Origin: an uncultured Prevotella sp.
GTDB lineage: Bacteria > Bacteroidota > Bacteroidia > Bacteroidales > Bacteroidaceae
Direction: 5' to 3'
NCBI GenBank assembly: GCA_900318395.1
Contig: ONKL01000002.1
Coordinates: 1 to 64,000 of the forward strand
DNA length: 64,000 nt
Part shown: piece after piece, positions 18,126-27,283 of the stretch
Layout: every line of letters begins with the position of its first letter
Numbering within the stretch: position 1 is the stretch's first letter
Notes under the pieces: model-generated
The model's input: the letters and a program-made list of their open reading frames with translations, nothing else
What the model was told of the DNA's origin: nothing
Database searches by the model: none
Made by a program: the position numbers and the translations under genes

Positions 18126-19284
18126 AAATTCAAAGATTTATGTAGCGGGACACCACGGACTTGTGGGTTCCGCTATTTGGAATAACCTCTTTCAGAGGGG
18201 TTACACGAATCTGATTGGTCGTTCTCACAAAGAACTCGACCTTACGGATCAGGTAGCCGTCAAAAAGTTCTTTGATGAGGAACGCCCAGATGCTGTGGTA
18301 CTCGCCGCAGCCTTCGTGGGTGGCATCATGGCCAACTCGCTCTATCGTGCTGACTTCATCATGATGAACATGAAGATCCAGTGCAACGTTATCTCCGAGG
18401 CATACGCCCACGGGGTGAAGAAACTGCTCTTCTTGGGCTCGACCTGTATCTATCCAAAGAATGCGCCTCAGCCCATGAAGGAGGACTGTCTGCTGACATC
18501 TCCCCTGGAATACACCAATGAGGAATATGCCATCGCGAAGATTGCGGGACTGAAGATGTGCGAGAGCTATAATCTGCAATACGGCACGAACTATATCGCT
18601 GTGATGCCTACCAATCTCTATGGTCCCAATGACAATTTCCACCTGGAGAACAGTCATGTGATGCCAGCTATGATGCGCAAGATCTATCTTGCGAAGCTGA
18701 TTCACGATGGTGAGTGGGATAAGATTGCCATCGATTTGGATAAACGTCCCGTTGAAGGTGTTTCCGGTTCTGCATCTCAAGATGAAATATTAAACATCCT
18801 CGCCAAGTATGGCATATATAATAATAAGGTGGTACTCTGGGGAACAGGTACACCCTTGCGCGAGTTCCTTTGGAGCGAGGATATGGCCGATGCCTCTGTA
18901 CACGTCTTGTTGAACGTGAACTTCTCTGATATCATTGGCATCGAGAAATATTCATCCGTTCATTTTGGTGCCTCTACCGATGGAGCCGTAGATCGCAACC
19001 ACTCAGCAGGACGCGGTGGCGCCATCCCCAAACTGGGCGAGATTCGCAACTGCCACATCAACGTTGGAACAGGTAAGGAGCTCACCATTCGCGAACTCTC
19101 AGAGCTTGTTGTCAAGGCCGTCGGTTTCGAAGGCGTTGTGGAGTTTGATGCCTCTAAACCAGATGGCACCATGCGTAAGCTCATCGATGTATCTAAACTT
19201 CACTCTCTCGGTTGGACACATAAGGTTGAGATTGAAGAAGGCGTACAGAGATTGTTTGAATGGTATCAAAAAAGCTTGTCATAG
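18115..19284 (+). CDS. fcl: GDP-L-fucose synthase
   Basis: This 389-residue epimerase/reductase makes GDP-L-fucose from the Gmd product. It shows [13 protein letters not shown] for [20 protein letters not shown], and Y-x3-K at about Tyr138/Lys142 (EYAIAK). It is some 70 residues longer than the E. coli enzyme (about 320), with extra segments around residues 205-240 and 280-310; long versions are common in Bacteroidota as far as I know. It is translationally linked to gmd and followed by a strong terminator. The likely user of its product is the fucosyltransferase-like gene at 33 kb. Confidence 0.95.
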   Translation: MLNKNSKIYVAGHHGLVGSAIWNNLFQRGYTNLIGRSHKELDLTDQVAVKKFFDEERPDAVVLAAAFVGGIMANSLYRADFIMMNMKIQCNVISEAYAHGVKKLLFLGSTCIYPKNAPQPMKEDCLLTSPLEYTNEEYAIAKIAGLKMCESYNLQYGTNYIAVMPTNLYGPNDNFHLENSHVMPAMMRKIYLAKLIHDGEWDKIAIDLDKRPVEGVSGSASQDEILNILAKYGIYNNKVVLWGTGTPLREFLWSEDMADASVHVLLNVNFSDIIGIEKYSSVHFGASTDGAVDRNHSAGRGGAIPKLGEIRNCHINVGTGKELTIRELSELVVKAVGFEGVVEFDASKPDGTMRKLIDVSKLHSLGWTHKVEIEEGVQRLFEWYQKSLS

Positions 19285-19292
19285 CTATCAAA

Positions 19293-19325
19293 TAAAAAGC
19301 CCGCCGATTGGCGGGCCTTTTTATT
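19293..19325. terminator. Bidirectional intrinsic terminator between fcl and xylB
   Basis: A perfect hairpin, AGCCCGCC - GATT - GGCGGGCC, with a five-A run before and a five-T run after. It reaches the end of xylB. Confidence 0.92.
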
Positions 19326-20815
19326 TAGATTTTAGATTGAAGCGTTTCCTTCCAACGGGCATAAGCCTCAGCATAAGCAGCGCGATCTGCAGCTTTTGGC
19401 TCTATAACCTGGAGTTTGTCAAGCGAAGCAAAGGCCTCGTTATTGTCCTTATAAATACCAGCTCCAATACCAGCACCCTTAGCGGCACCTACAGAACCAT
19501 CAGTATCATAGAGTTCGATGGTAGCGCCACTGACACCAGCTAGCGTATCGCGGAACAACGGACTCAGGAACATATTGGCCTTACCAGCGTGGATATTCTT
19601 GATCTCCATACCCATCTGCTGCATAATCTCCATACCATAGCAGAATGAGAAGACGATACCCTCCTGGGCTGCACGAACCAGATGAGCCTTGTTGTGCTTA
19701 TTGAAGTTCACGCCGTTGATAGAGCAACCAATCTCCTTATTCTCGAGCACACGCTCAGCACCATTACCGAATGGGATTATCGTGACACCCTCACTACCGA
19801 TGGGCACCGTAGCAGCCAAATCGTTCATCTCGGCATAGCCTACATCAGGTGTGATGTTGCGATGTGTCCAGGCATTCAAAATGCCAGTACCATTGATGCA
19901 AAGCAATACACCCAAACGCGTCTGATCAGCCGTATGGTTCACGTGAGCGAAAGTGTTCACGCGACTCTGCTTGTCGTAGTTCACTTCACCCAGCACACCA
20001 TATACAACACCAGAAGTACCACCCGTAGCAGCAATCTCACCAGGATTCATCACATTGAGTGAAAGGGCGTTGTTCGGCTGGTCACCACCACGATAAGTAA
20101 TCGGTGTACCAGCCTGCAGTCCCATCTCGGCTGCAGCCTCAGCACTAACCACACTCTGCTCAGCGAATGTAGGAACGATGTCTGCAATCAGCGAACTGTC
20201 GAAACCATAGTACTTCATCAGGAAGTCAGCCACCTGATTGTTCTTGAAATCCCAGAACATACCCTCAGAGAGTCCGCTGACAGTTGTATTCACGGTACCA
20301 CTGAGTCGCATAGCGATATAATCACCAGGCAGCATCACCTTATATATTTTATTATAGAGCTCAGGCTCGTTCTCCTTCACCCAAGCCAGTTTTGCTGCCG
20401 TGAAGTTACCGGGAGAATTCAGCAGATGCCCCAGACACTGCTCTGCCCCCAAGTCCTTGAAAGCCTTCTCACCATAAGGAACCGCACGGGAGTCGCACCA
20501 GATAATTGCTGGGCGCAGGGCCTTGAGATTCTTGTCCACACACACGAGACCATGCATCTGATAAGAGATGCCGACGGCCTTGATTTCCTCTGCCTTGGCT
20601 CCCGAATCAGCCATAATCTTCTTCAGACTCAGCTTGGCATTCTCCCACCACATCTGGGGATCCTGCTCAGCCCATCCAGCCTTAACCGCCATGATGGGTG
20701 CTTCCTTCTCAGGATAGAAAGCTGATGCTACACACTTGCCGCTATCGGCGTTAACCAACGATGCCTTCACTGATGAGCTACCGACATCAAAACCTAATAG
20801 ATATCTGTTTGCCAT
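19325..20815 (-). CDS. xylB: Xylulokinase (FGGY family)
   Basis: This 496-residue carbohydrate kinase phosphorylates D-xylulose. It has the ATP-binding opening GFDVGSSSVKASLV, the substrate-side motif QMHGLVCVDKN, and the C-terminal FGGY-type phosphate loop GAAKGAGIGAG. Length matches XylB (about 490). It has no xylose isomerase or transporter beside it and lies between two polysaccharide gene sets in the opposite direction. It may therefore be an isolated pentose gene into which the glycan locus was built. Other FGGY substrates cannot be fully excluded. Confidence 0.88.
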   Translation of the reverse strand: MANRYLLGFDVGSSSVKASLVNADSGKCVASAFYPEKEAPIMAVKAGWAEQDPQMWWENAKLSLKKIMADSGAKAEEIKAVGISYQMHGLVCVDKNLKALRPAIIWCDSRAVPYGEKAFKDLGAEQCLGHLLNSPGNFTAAKLAWVKENEPELYNKIYKVMLPGDYIAMRLSGTVNTTVSGLSEGMFWDFKNNQVADFLMKYYGFDSSLIADIVPTFAEQSVVSAEAAAEMGLQAGTPITYRGGDQPNNALSLNVMNPGEIAATGGTSGVVYGVLGEVNYDKQSRVNTFAHVNHTADQTRLGVLLCINGTGILNAWTHRNITPDVGYAEMNDLAATVPIGSEGVTIIPFGNGAERVLENKEIGCSINGVNFNKHNKAHLVRAAQEGIVFSFCYGMEIMQQMGMEIKNIHAGKANMFLSPLFRDTLAGVSGATIELYDTDGSVGAAKGAGIGAGIYKDNNEAFASLDKLQVIEPKAADRAAYAEAYARWKETLQSKI

Positions 20816-20923
20816 AATTTGTTAGAATATGTTTCTATTTATAATACGGTTTTCTTGCAAATTTCCCCATTTTTTTCGACTTAAACAACTTTTTTTCGAA
20901 AAAAAGTGATTTTTTTACGTTAT

Positions 20924-20977
20924 TTTGAACACAATTAAAATATTTTGTTTACCTTTGCACTTTAGAATAACGTTATT
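20924..20977 (+). promoter_or_regulatory. Promoter and palindrome at the head of the polysaccharide operon
   Basis: A -33 TTTG at 20924-20927 and a -7 TACCTTTG at 20950-20957 precede a perfect 12-base palindrome AATAACGTTATT at 20966-20977, which begins 8 bases after the -7 element and so lies at or just after the expected start of transcription. A further ACGTTATT half-site lies near 20917-20924. This looks like a possible operator. The rest of the 183-base gap (20816-20998) is AT-rich and has no gene. Confidence 0.6.
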
Positions 20978-20998
20978 ATCGAATAAAATAATTCATAT

Positions 20999-21364
20999 AT
21001 GAAGAAAAAAATACTAATACTTGACGACAAAGAGACCATTGCGAAGGTGCTCTCTATCTATCTGATGAGTGACTACGATGTTCAGTGGTTGCCCGATGGT
21101 TTGCAAGGAGTTAAATGGCTTCAGGCTGGAAATACGCCCGATCTGATTATCTCAGATATCCGCATGCCTGGTATGCGAGGTGACGATTTCCTGGAGTGGA
21201 TCAAGCAGAATGAGCTGTTCCAGCATATTCCCGTAATTATGCTTTCCAGCGAGGACTCCACCAGTGAGCGTATCCGCTTGTTGGAGATCGGTGCCGAGGA
21301 CTATATCGTGAAGCCCTTCAACCCGATGGAATTGAAAATCCGTGTCAAGAAGATTATCCCCTAA
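20999..21364 (+). CDS. Stand-alone response-regulator receiver domain
   Basis: This 121-residue CheY-like protein has all the phosphorylation residues: the acidic pair Asp9/Asp10, acceptor Asp53 (LIISDIRMPGMRG), Ser83/Ser84 and Lys105 (VKPFNP). There is no output domain. It is the first gene of the polysaccharide operon, 14 bases before the initiating sugar transferase, whose own N-terminus resembles a degenerate receiver. This suggests that phosphorylation may control polysaccharide synthesis by protein contact rather than by transcription (inference). No kinase is encoded next to it. Confidence 0.92.
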   Translation: MKKKILILDDKETIAKVLSIYLMSDYDVQWLPDGLQGVKWLQAGNTPDLIISDIRMPGMRGDDFLEWIKQNELFQHIPVIMLSSEDSTSERIRLLEIGAEDYIVKPFNPMELKIRVKKIIP

Positions 21365-21378
21365 GATAAGCAGTCAAT

Positions 21379-22593
21379 ATGATAGGCGTTGTATATCTTG
21401 GTAGCAATCCCGAAACTGAGGAACGTCTGAAGTACATTCCCGGTCGTCTGGTGCAATATACAAAGAATTACAAGGAGGCAGCCGCAGCCTGCTCTACCCA
21501 TGTCCGTAATGAGCACTTCATCGTGTTCTTCGAACAGGCTGTGCTCAATGAGGACATCACTGCCATCACCTATCTGAAGAAGAAGAGCAAGGGTGTCTAT
21601 ATCATTTTGCTCACTCATGAGTTGTCAAATGAGGACAGAAAGATGTATCAGAAGTGCGGCATCAACGATACCGTTAATTCAGCATCATCTATCACTGATC
21701 TCAATAAGAAGATCACCTTTATTGCCGACCGTGAGAACATTCTCTTCGACGATGCCGTACCTAAATACCGCATGTTGAAGTTCAAGATTCCTGTTTGGAA
21801 ACGCCTCTTCGACATTTGTGTCTCCCTGTTGGCCATCATTCTTTTATCACCGGTATTCCTCCTCACCGCCATTGCGATCCGCCTGGAGAGCAAGGGACCA
21901 GTTATCTTCAAGTCAAAGCGTGTAGGTACCAACTATACCATCTTCGACTTCCTGAAGTTCCGCTCTATGTACGAAGATGCCGAGAAGCGTCTGAAGGATG
22001 TAGCCAAGGAAGAAGGCAACCAATATGCTGAGAAGAAGAAGGAAGAAGAGCCTGAGGAAGAGCATGTTATCACCGCACCATTAGGTGATGAAGCCGAGAT
22101 GATGATGATGGATATGGGCATGGAGTCCGATATGATGATCAGCGATGATGAGGTCATGCTGGTAGGCGACGACTACGTCGTAGCCGAAAGCGACTATGCC
22201 AAGGAGAAGAAGGAAGAGATTGAGAATGCCTTCGTCAAGATCGAGAATGACCCACGTGTCACGAAGGTTGGCAAGTTCATCCGCAAATACAGCATCGACG
22301 AATTACCACAGCTCTTTAATATATTAAAAGGTGACATGTCGATTGTCGGCAACCGTCCTCTCCCCCTCTACGAGGCCGAGAAACTCACAGCCGACAAGAG
22401 TATCGACCGCTTCATGGCTCCCGCAGGTCTTACAGGCCTCTGGCAGGTCGAAGAACGCGGCAAGGGAGGCATGATGTCAGCCGAAGAGCGTAAGCAGTTA
22501 GATATTGAGTACGGTCGCAACTACAGCTTCAAGATGGACATGCAAATCATCTTCCGTACGCTGACAGGCTTCGTTCAGAAACAAAACGTTTAG
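21379..22593 (+). CDS. Initiating polyprenyl-phosphate sugar-1-phosphate transferase with pseudo-receiver N-terminus
   Basis: This 404-residue enzyme should start each repeat unit by placing a sugar-1-phosphate on undecaprenyl phosphate. Residues 1-120 have a receiver-like pattern (ILLTHELSNEDRKMYQKCG) but lack the acceptor Asp. A membrane helix (about 142-165) leads to the bacterial sugar transferase domain: KRLFDICVSLLAI, SKRVGTNYTIFDFLKFRSM, then KYSIDELPQLFNILKGDMS and VGNRPLP, AGLTGLWQV near the end. Between residues 211 and 283 the domain is split by an acidic, Met-rich insert (MMMMDMGMESDMM). The sugar cannot be told from sequence. Confidence 0.92.
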   Translation: MIGVVYLGSNPETEERLKYIPGRLVQYTKNYKEAAAACSTHVRNEHFIVFFEQAVLNEDITAITYLKKKSKGVYIILLTHELSNEDRKMYQKCGINDTVNSASSITDLNKKITFIADRENILFDDAVPKYRMLKFKIPVWKRLFDICVSLLAIILLSPVFLLTAIAIRLESKGPVIFKSKRVGTNYTIFDFLKFRSMYEDAEKRLKDVAKEEGNQYAEKKKEEEPEEEHVITAPLGDEAEMMMMDMGMESDMMISDDEVMLVGDDYVVAESDYAKEKKEEIENAFVKIENDPRVTKVGKFIRKYSIDELPQLFNILKGDMSIVGNRPLPLYEAEKLTADKSIDRFMAPAGLTGLWQVEERGKGGMMSAEERKQLDIEYGRNYSFKMDMQIIFRTLTGFVQKQNV

Positions 22594-22612
22594 AAACATA
22601 AACCATATAGCA

Positions 22613-23569
22613 ATGAATAAGTTAAAAAGACTATTATTTATTGTAGCCATCACAGGAACAACCACCTCCGCCTTCGCCCAGTTCGACGAGAGCGGAATCG
22701 CTGCTGGATTCTTCGATTCCAGCAAAGATAAAGACATCAATTTTTCAGAATTTCATTTGCCGCCGTTGTCGGTATTGTTTGAGAATGCGAAGTCAACGCC
22801 ACAAATTATGTCTTTAGAGAAGGCCCGCCAGATAGCTCAGGCTGAAGTTGCCAAACAGAAAAGGCATATTTTTTCTTACTTAAGTGCGCGCGGTAGCTAT
22901 AGTTATGGAAAAGGTGACATGTGGGGTAACAATAGTGGTGCCTATACCCCAATGGTTATGCAATACCAAGGTACAGAATCTAACTATTGGAACGTAGGAG
23001 TTAATCTGAACCTCCCCATTGAAGATATTCTAGATTTAACAGCTGCAGTAAAACGTAAGAAACTAGAAGTAGATCAAGCTGTTATTCAGAAAGATATTGC
23101 TTATGACCAATTAAAACTTCAAATTGCTACATTATACGTAAAAATCACAAACAACCTTGTTACTTTAAAAACAATGGGAGAAGGAGCTGCTGCATACCAA
23201 GGAGCTGGTGCATTGAATCGTGAAGATTTTGAAAATGGAAATATGACAATTGAAGCTTTTGCCATGACCAAACAACGTGAGACCACTCAAGTGACTATGT
23301 ACCAAGGTATGCAAACCGAAATAACTACAGATATATTAACTTTGGAGATATTGACCCATACACCTATTATTACGAATTCCACAACAGAAATAACACTTGA
23401 TGAAAAATCTCATAAAACAGATAAGGAAATTGCAAAGGAAAACAAAGCCGTGGAGAAACGTATCAGGAAAGCTGTAAAGGAAGAAAGCAAAAAAGAGAAG
23501 AAATTGGAAAAGGCAGAAGCCAAAGCTGCCAAAGCTGCAGCTAAAGCAGAGAAAAAGCAAAAAAAATAA
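22613..23569 (+). CDS. Half-size TolC-like outer-membrane protein of the polysaccharide operon
   Basis: This 318-residue protein has a signal peptide (LLFIVAITGTTTSAFAQ), a region with TolC-type patterns (MSLEKARQIAQAEVAKQKR; NVGVNLNLPIEDILDL; long helices around 140-235), and a Lys/Ala/Glu-rich tail from about residue 265. A full TolC has two such repeats and about 430 residues, so this is about one half plus a charged tail. Its place before a Wzc-like gene suggests a role in glycan export across the outer membrane, where many loci have a Wza-type protein. Base composition changes sharply near residue 42 (position 22740). Function is inferred from context and weak similarity. Confidence 0.6.
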   Translation: MNKLKRLLFIVAITGTTTSAFAQFDESGIAAGFFDSSKDKDINFSEFHLPPLSVLFENAKSTPQIMSLEKARQIAQAEVAKQKRHIFSYLSARGSYSYGKGDMWGNNSGAYTPMVMQYQGTESNYWNVGVNLNLPIEDILDLTAAVKRKKLEVDQAVIQKDIAYDQLKLQIATLYVKITNNLVTLKTMGEGAAAYQGAGALNREDFENGNMTIEAFAMTKQRETTQVTMYQGMQTEITTDILTLEILTHTPIITNSTTEITLDEKSHKTDKEIAKENKAVEKRIRKAVKEESKKEKKLEKAEAKAAKAAAKAEKKQKK

Positions 23570-23587
23570 CTTTAAAGGAGATTTGAT

Positions 23588-25765
23588 ATGGATTTATTCA
23601 GATATATAGTTAGGTTCTTATATAAGATTCGTTGGTATTTAATCATCCTACCATTGATTGCGCTTATTATTGCTTGGTTCTCAACTCGCAATATGGAGCG
23701 TGTATACGACACGAACACCACCATCTATACAGGTATGATTACTGCATATAATATTGAAGGAGGATCAGGTGTAGCAGGTGGTCAAACACAAACGAACATG
23801 ACGAACTTAATCTTGCTGATAACAACGGATGTAACAATTCATGAAGTTTCACTTCGTTTGTTTGCACGCTGCATGATGTATGGTAACCCGAATAAAGATA
23901 ACAATTACATCTCTGCAGAACATTATCGGCAGTTAAGTAGCAGTGTACCTGCAGAAGTAAAAGCACTGATCAATCATAATAGTGAGAATGCTACATACGC
24001 TAACTTAAAAGCTTACGAGAAACCCTCAGCAGATAATTATCTGTTCGGCCTCACGAATTATCATCCATGGTTTGGTATCAACAACATTACAGCACGCCTT
24101 AAAGTAATGCAACTAAACAAAAGTGATATTATTGATATAGGTTATTCTGCCAATGATGCAGGTATTGCCTATAATACCTTGGATATTCTAAATGAAGCAT
24201 TTGCACGCCAATATGCCCAATTGCGCTATGGAGAAACCAATAATGTAATCAAATTCTTTGAGCGTGAGGTTGCTCGTCTTTATCGTATTCTTACCAATGC
24301 AGAAGATGATTTGATTCGCTATAATGTAGAAAAGCGCATCATTAATTATGGAGAACAAACAAAGCTAATTGCAGGAATGGATGCGACCCAAAAGACAACC
24401 GATAATGATCTTTTAATTGACAGAACTACAACCAGGGCTTTGATGGATTATTTGGAACGTCAATTAGGAGATCGAGCTAAAGTTATTAAGGCAAATAAAG
24501 AATTTACTGATCAAGTAACAGATATTTCTCGCATCCAGTCTCGTATTTCTAACCTCCGCCTTATGAATAGCGAAGGAGGGGGAACTGGTGTTGAATCCCA
24601 ATTGGAACTCGCCAAAGCAGAACGAATGTTACAGGATGCAACCAACAATGTCCGTAATCTTGTAAAAGATATTGAGGCGGGAACAACTAATACAGAAACA
24701 GGAGTAAACGCAAGTGAAATGATTAGTAAGTGGTTGGAACAAGTATTACTACTTGAGAAAACCAAAGCTCATGAAAGTGCTCAAGATATTATGCGTCAGA
24801 AGCTTGATAAAGAAATACTCTATTATGCACCGATTGGAGCAACAGTTGCTCGTAAAGACCGACATATTGGTTTTATAGAGGGTAACTATATGGAGATGCT
24901 AAGAGCGTTAAATGCTGCTCGTCTCCGTCAGAAGAACTTGCAAATGACTACTGCAACACTTCGCGTGCTGAATCCTCCGATGTTCCCAATGAATGCGCAG
25001 CCGACCAATCGTATGATGATTTTGTTAGGTGCATTTCTGCTAACATTTGTATTAACAGCTATGTACTTCTTCATTATTGAACTCCTTGACAGAACACTTC
25101 GTGATCGTATGCGTTCAGAACGCATTACAAAAGTCCCTGTCATGGGCTGCTTCCCAAAAGAGAGTACACTGCGGTATCGTCGATTTAACAAGACCATTGC
25201 CGATATGGCATTGCGCCAATTAAGTAAGGCCTTACTTCCTCATTTTAAAGAAGGACAACAAAACGTACTTAATTTATTGTCCACAGATGCCGCCAATGGT
25301 AAAAGTTATATAGCGCAAGAATTAGAGAACTATTGGATTTCGATTGGCCTTCAAGTTCGCCGACTCACATACGATGAGGATTTCTTGGCAGAAGACAGTC
25401 GCTTTATCATGGCCAAGGATATCAAGGACATCTGTCCAGACATTCTCCCAAACGAAATCGCCATCATTGAATATCCTAATTTGGATGACAATTCTGTTCC
25501 AAGCGGTTTATTAAATATGGGCACAGTCAACTTGATGGTGACACGTGCCAACCGCACTTGGAAAGACGTGGATCAAAAGGCACTCCAAGAACTACAGGGA
25601 CAATTGAAAGATCAAAATACACTCTTCATGTACCTCACCGAATGCCAACGTTATGCAGTAGAAGAGTTCGTAGGTCAGTTACCACCATACACAAAATTCA
25701 ATAACTTTGTATATAGGATTTCCCAGATGGGTCTGACAGCTGTTGAGAATAGCCATGCCAAGTAA
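23588..25765 (+). CDS. Wzc-like polysaccharide chain-length/export protein with degenerate kinase domain
   Basis: This 725-residue inner-membrane protein has the Wzz layout: a first membrane helix (about 15-33), a large periplasmic coiled-coil region, and a second helix (about 475-500) followed by DRTLRDRMRSERITKVPVMGCFP. The cytosolic part resembles a BY-kinase. The Walker A region reads STDAANGKS (about 565-573), keeping GKS but losing the usual Pro/Gly-Glu. The A' and B segments (LTYDEDF, IAIIEYPN) are weak, and the tail has no Tyr cluster. It probably still binds and sets chain length but may not phosphorylate. It ends directly before the polymerase ATG (TAAATG). Confidence 0.85.
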   Translation: MDLFRYIVRFLYKIRWYLIILPLIALIIAWFSTRNMERVYDTNTTIYTGMITAYNIEGGSGVAGGQTQTNMTNLILLITTDVTIHEVSLRLFARCMMYGNPNKDNNYISAEHYRQLSSSVPAEVKALINHNSENATYANLKAYEKPSADNYLFGLTNYHPWFGINNITARLKVMQLNKSDIIDIGYSANDAGIAYNTLDILNEAFARQYAQLRYGETNNVIKFFEREVARLYRILTNAEDDLIRYNVEKRIINYGEQTKLIAGMDATQKTTDNDLLIDRTTTRALMDYLERQLGDRAKVIKANKEFTDQVTDISRIQSRISNLRLMNSEGGGTGVESQLELAKAERMLQDATNNVRNLVKDIEAGTTNTETGVNASEMISKWLEQVLLLEKTKAHESAQDIMRQKLDKEILYYAPIGATVARKDRHIGFIEGNYMEMLRALNAARLRQKNLQMTTATLRVLNPPMFPMNAQPTNRMMILLGAFLLTFVLTAMYFFIIELLDRTLRDRMRSERITKVPVMGCFPKESTLRYRRFNKTIADMALRQLSKALLPHFKEGQQNVLNLLSTDAANGKSYIAQELENYWISIGLQVRRLTYDEDFLAEDSRFIMAKDIKDICPDILPNEIAIIEYPNLDDNSVPSGLLNMGTVNLMVTRANRTWKDVDQKALQELQGQLKDQNTLFMYLTECQRYAVEEFVGQLPPYTKFNNFVYRISQMGLTAVENSHAK

Positions 25766-27283
25766 ATGATAAATTATTTTACAACATATTCCCGAGAAAA
25801 TGGAGGAAGAGTTTTATTACTCTTTCTCCTATTTTTGCTTGCAATTTATGAATTTATAACGGCTGGATTCCAAACCTTTGCAATAGTATGCGTTCTACCC
25901 TTTATCATACTCTTTGTTTATGTGGCATTCAGATGGAGGATGTTCACTTTTTGGGTACTGATTACCATTAACTACTTCATCCAGTTGAAAGACATCTCAT
26001 TACCAGTACCAATGTCATTACCAAATGAAATACTCGAATTAATTCTCTTAGGAATAGCTGTCATTGACGCTCGTCAAGATCCACATTTCCAACGGGCTTG
26101 CAATCTGATGCTATTTGGATTATTCTTCTGGTTAGGATATTGCTGCATTGAGGTCCTTAATGATAGTTGCTCTCTAGGAATTAACATTGCATCTTGGTTT
26201 ACTGGATTTCGATTAATGGCATTACAGCTTCTTTGGATCTTTTTAATTTTTACTATCTATATCGCTTCTCCCAAGATTCTGATGACCTATCTAAAAGTAT
26301 GGGCTCTATTTTCTCTATTTTCTGCGTTCTGGGTATGGAAACAAGAGACATTTGGATTTACGACTGCAGAAAAACAATGGATAGAGACTAGAGGGCGGAG
26401 TACACATATTCTGAACGCAGGAACCTTAACAAGATATTTTTCCACTTTTAGTGATGCTGCCAATTATGGCTGTAATGCTGCTGCAGCTGCAGTGTCTTTT
26501 ATTATTTTTGGTATAACGACACCCTTAAGGAAAGACAAAGTATTTTTTCTAACTATTTCTGTTTTTGTCATCTGGGGTTTTTTCCAATCTGGAACAAGAA
26601 CAGCAATCTTCTGCTTAGCTGCAGGTTTAATTCTTTATGTATTTTTGTCTAAGTCCATTAAAATAGCCATACCTTTTACTGTTACATTTATATTATTTGC
26701 ATTTATACTAATATTTACAAATATAGGAAATAGTAACCAACAAATTCGAAGAATGCGCTCAGCATTTAATAAAGATGACGCATCTGCCAATGTTCGTGAC
26801 ATAAACAAAGATGCGATTAGAAAATATATTAAAGACGCCCCATGGGGAATTGGTTTGGGTATGAGCCCAGACAATATACCAGTTAACAACAAGTTCAGAA
26901 AATTATCTACCATACCACCAGATTCTGAATATGTATTTATATGGGTGCATACTGGCCCTATTGGAATGACTGTTTTCCTGATATCAATGGCTATCATGTT
27001 AGGGGGGGCTTGCAGAATTGTTCTTTTTGAACTAAAAAACAAAACTCTTATAGGTATAGGTGGCGGACTATGTGGTTCTTTTGTAGCCATCCAATTAGGT
27101 GCCTATGCAAATCAGGTTTTGTATCAATATCCTAATGGATTAACTTTCTTTGGGGGTCTTGCCATCGTTTATGTCTTACCGTATTTAGAACCAGAATGGA
27201 TTGAGTGGGAGAAGAAACGTTTGGCAGAAGAAGAAAAGAAAAAACGACAAAAATTAGAAAAGAAACTTGTGTCAAGAGTGTAA
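25766..27283 (+). CDS. Wzy-like O-antigen/capsule polymerase
   Basis: This 505-residue protein with about ten or more membrane helices has the features of the O-antigen ligase/polymerase superfamily: a long periplasmic loop in the second half with a conserved APWGIGLGMSPDN segment and a following PPDSEYVFIWVHTGPIG. It would join flipped repeat units in the periplasm. The cytosolic tail is rich in Lys/Glu (EKKRLAEEEKKKRQK). The position between a Wzc-like gene and glycosyltransferases supports the call; polymerases are too divergent for linkage prediction. Confidence 0.82.
   Translation: MINYFTTYSRENGGRVLLLFLLFLLAIYEFITAGFQTFAIVCVLPFIILFVYVAFRWRMFTFWVLITINYFIQLKDISLPVPMSLPNEILELILLGIAVIDARQDPHFQRACNLMLFGLFFWLGYCCIEVLNDSCSLGINIASWFTGFRLMALQLLWIFLIFTIYIASPKILMTYLKVWALFSLFSAFWVWKQETFGFTTAEKQWIETRGRSTHILNAGTLTRYFSTFSDAANYGCNAAAAAVSFIIFGITTPLRKDKVFFLTISVFVIWGFFQSGTRTAIFCLAAGLILYVFLSKSIKIAIPFTVTFILFAFILIFTNIGNSNQQIRRMRSAFNKDDASANVRDINKDAIRKYIKDAPWGIGLGMSPDNIPVNNKFRKLSTIPPDSEYVFIWVHTGPIGMTVFLISMAIMLGGACRIVLFELKNKTLIGIGGGLCGSFVAIQLGAYANQVLYQYPNGLTFFGGLAIVYVLPYLEPEWIEWEKKRLAEEEKKKRQKLEKKLVSRV

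Noticed and set aside
20816..20998. Invertible capsule promoter
   Set aside because: No pair of inverted repeats flanks the promoter and there is no recombinase gene nearby.
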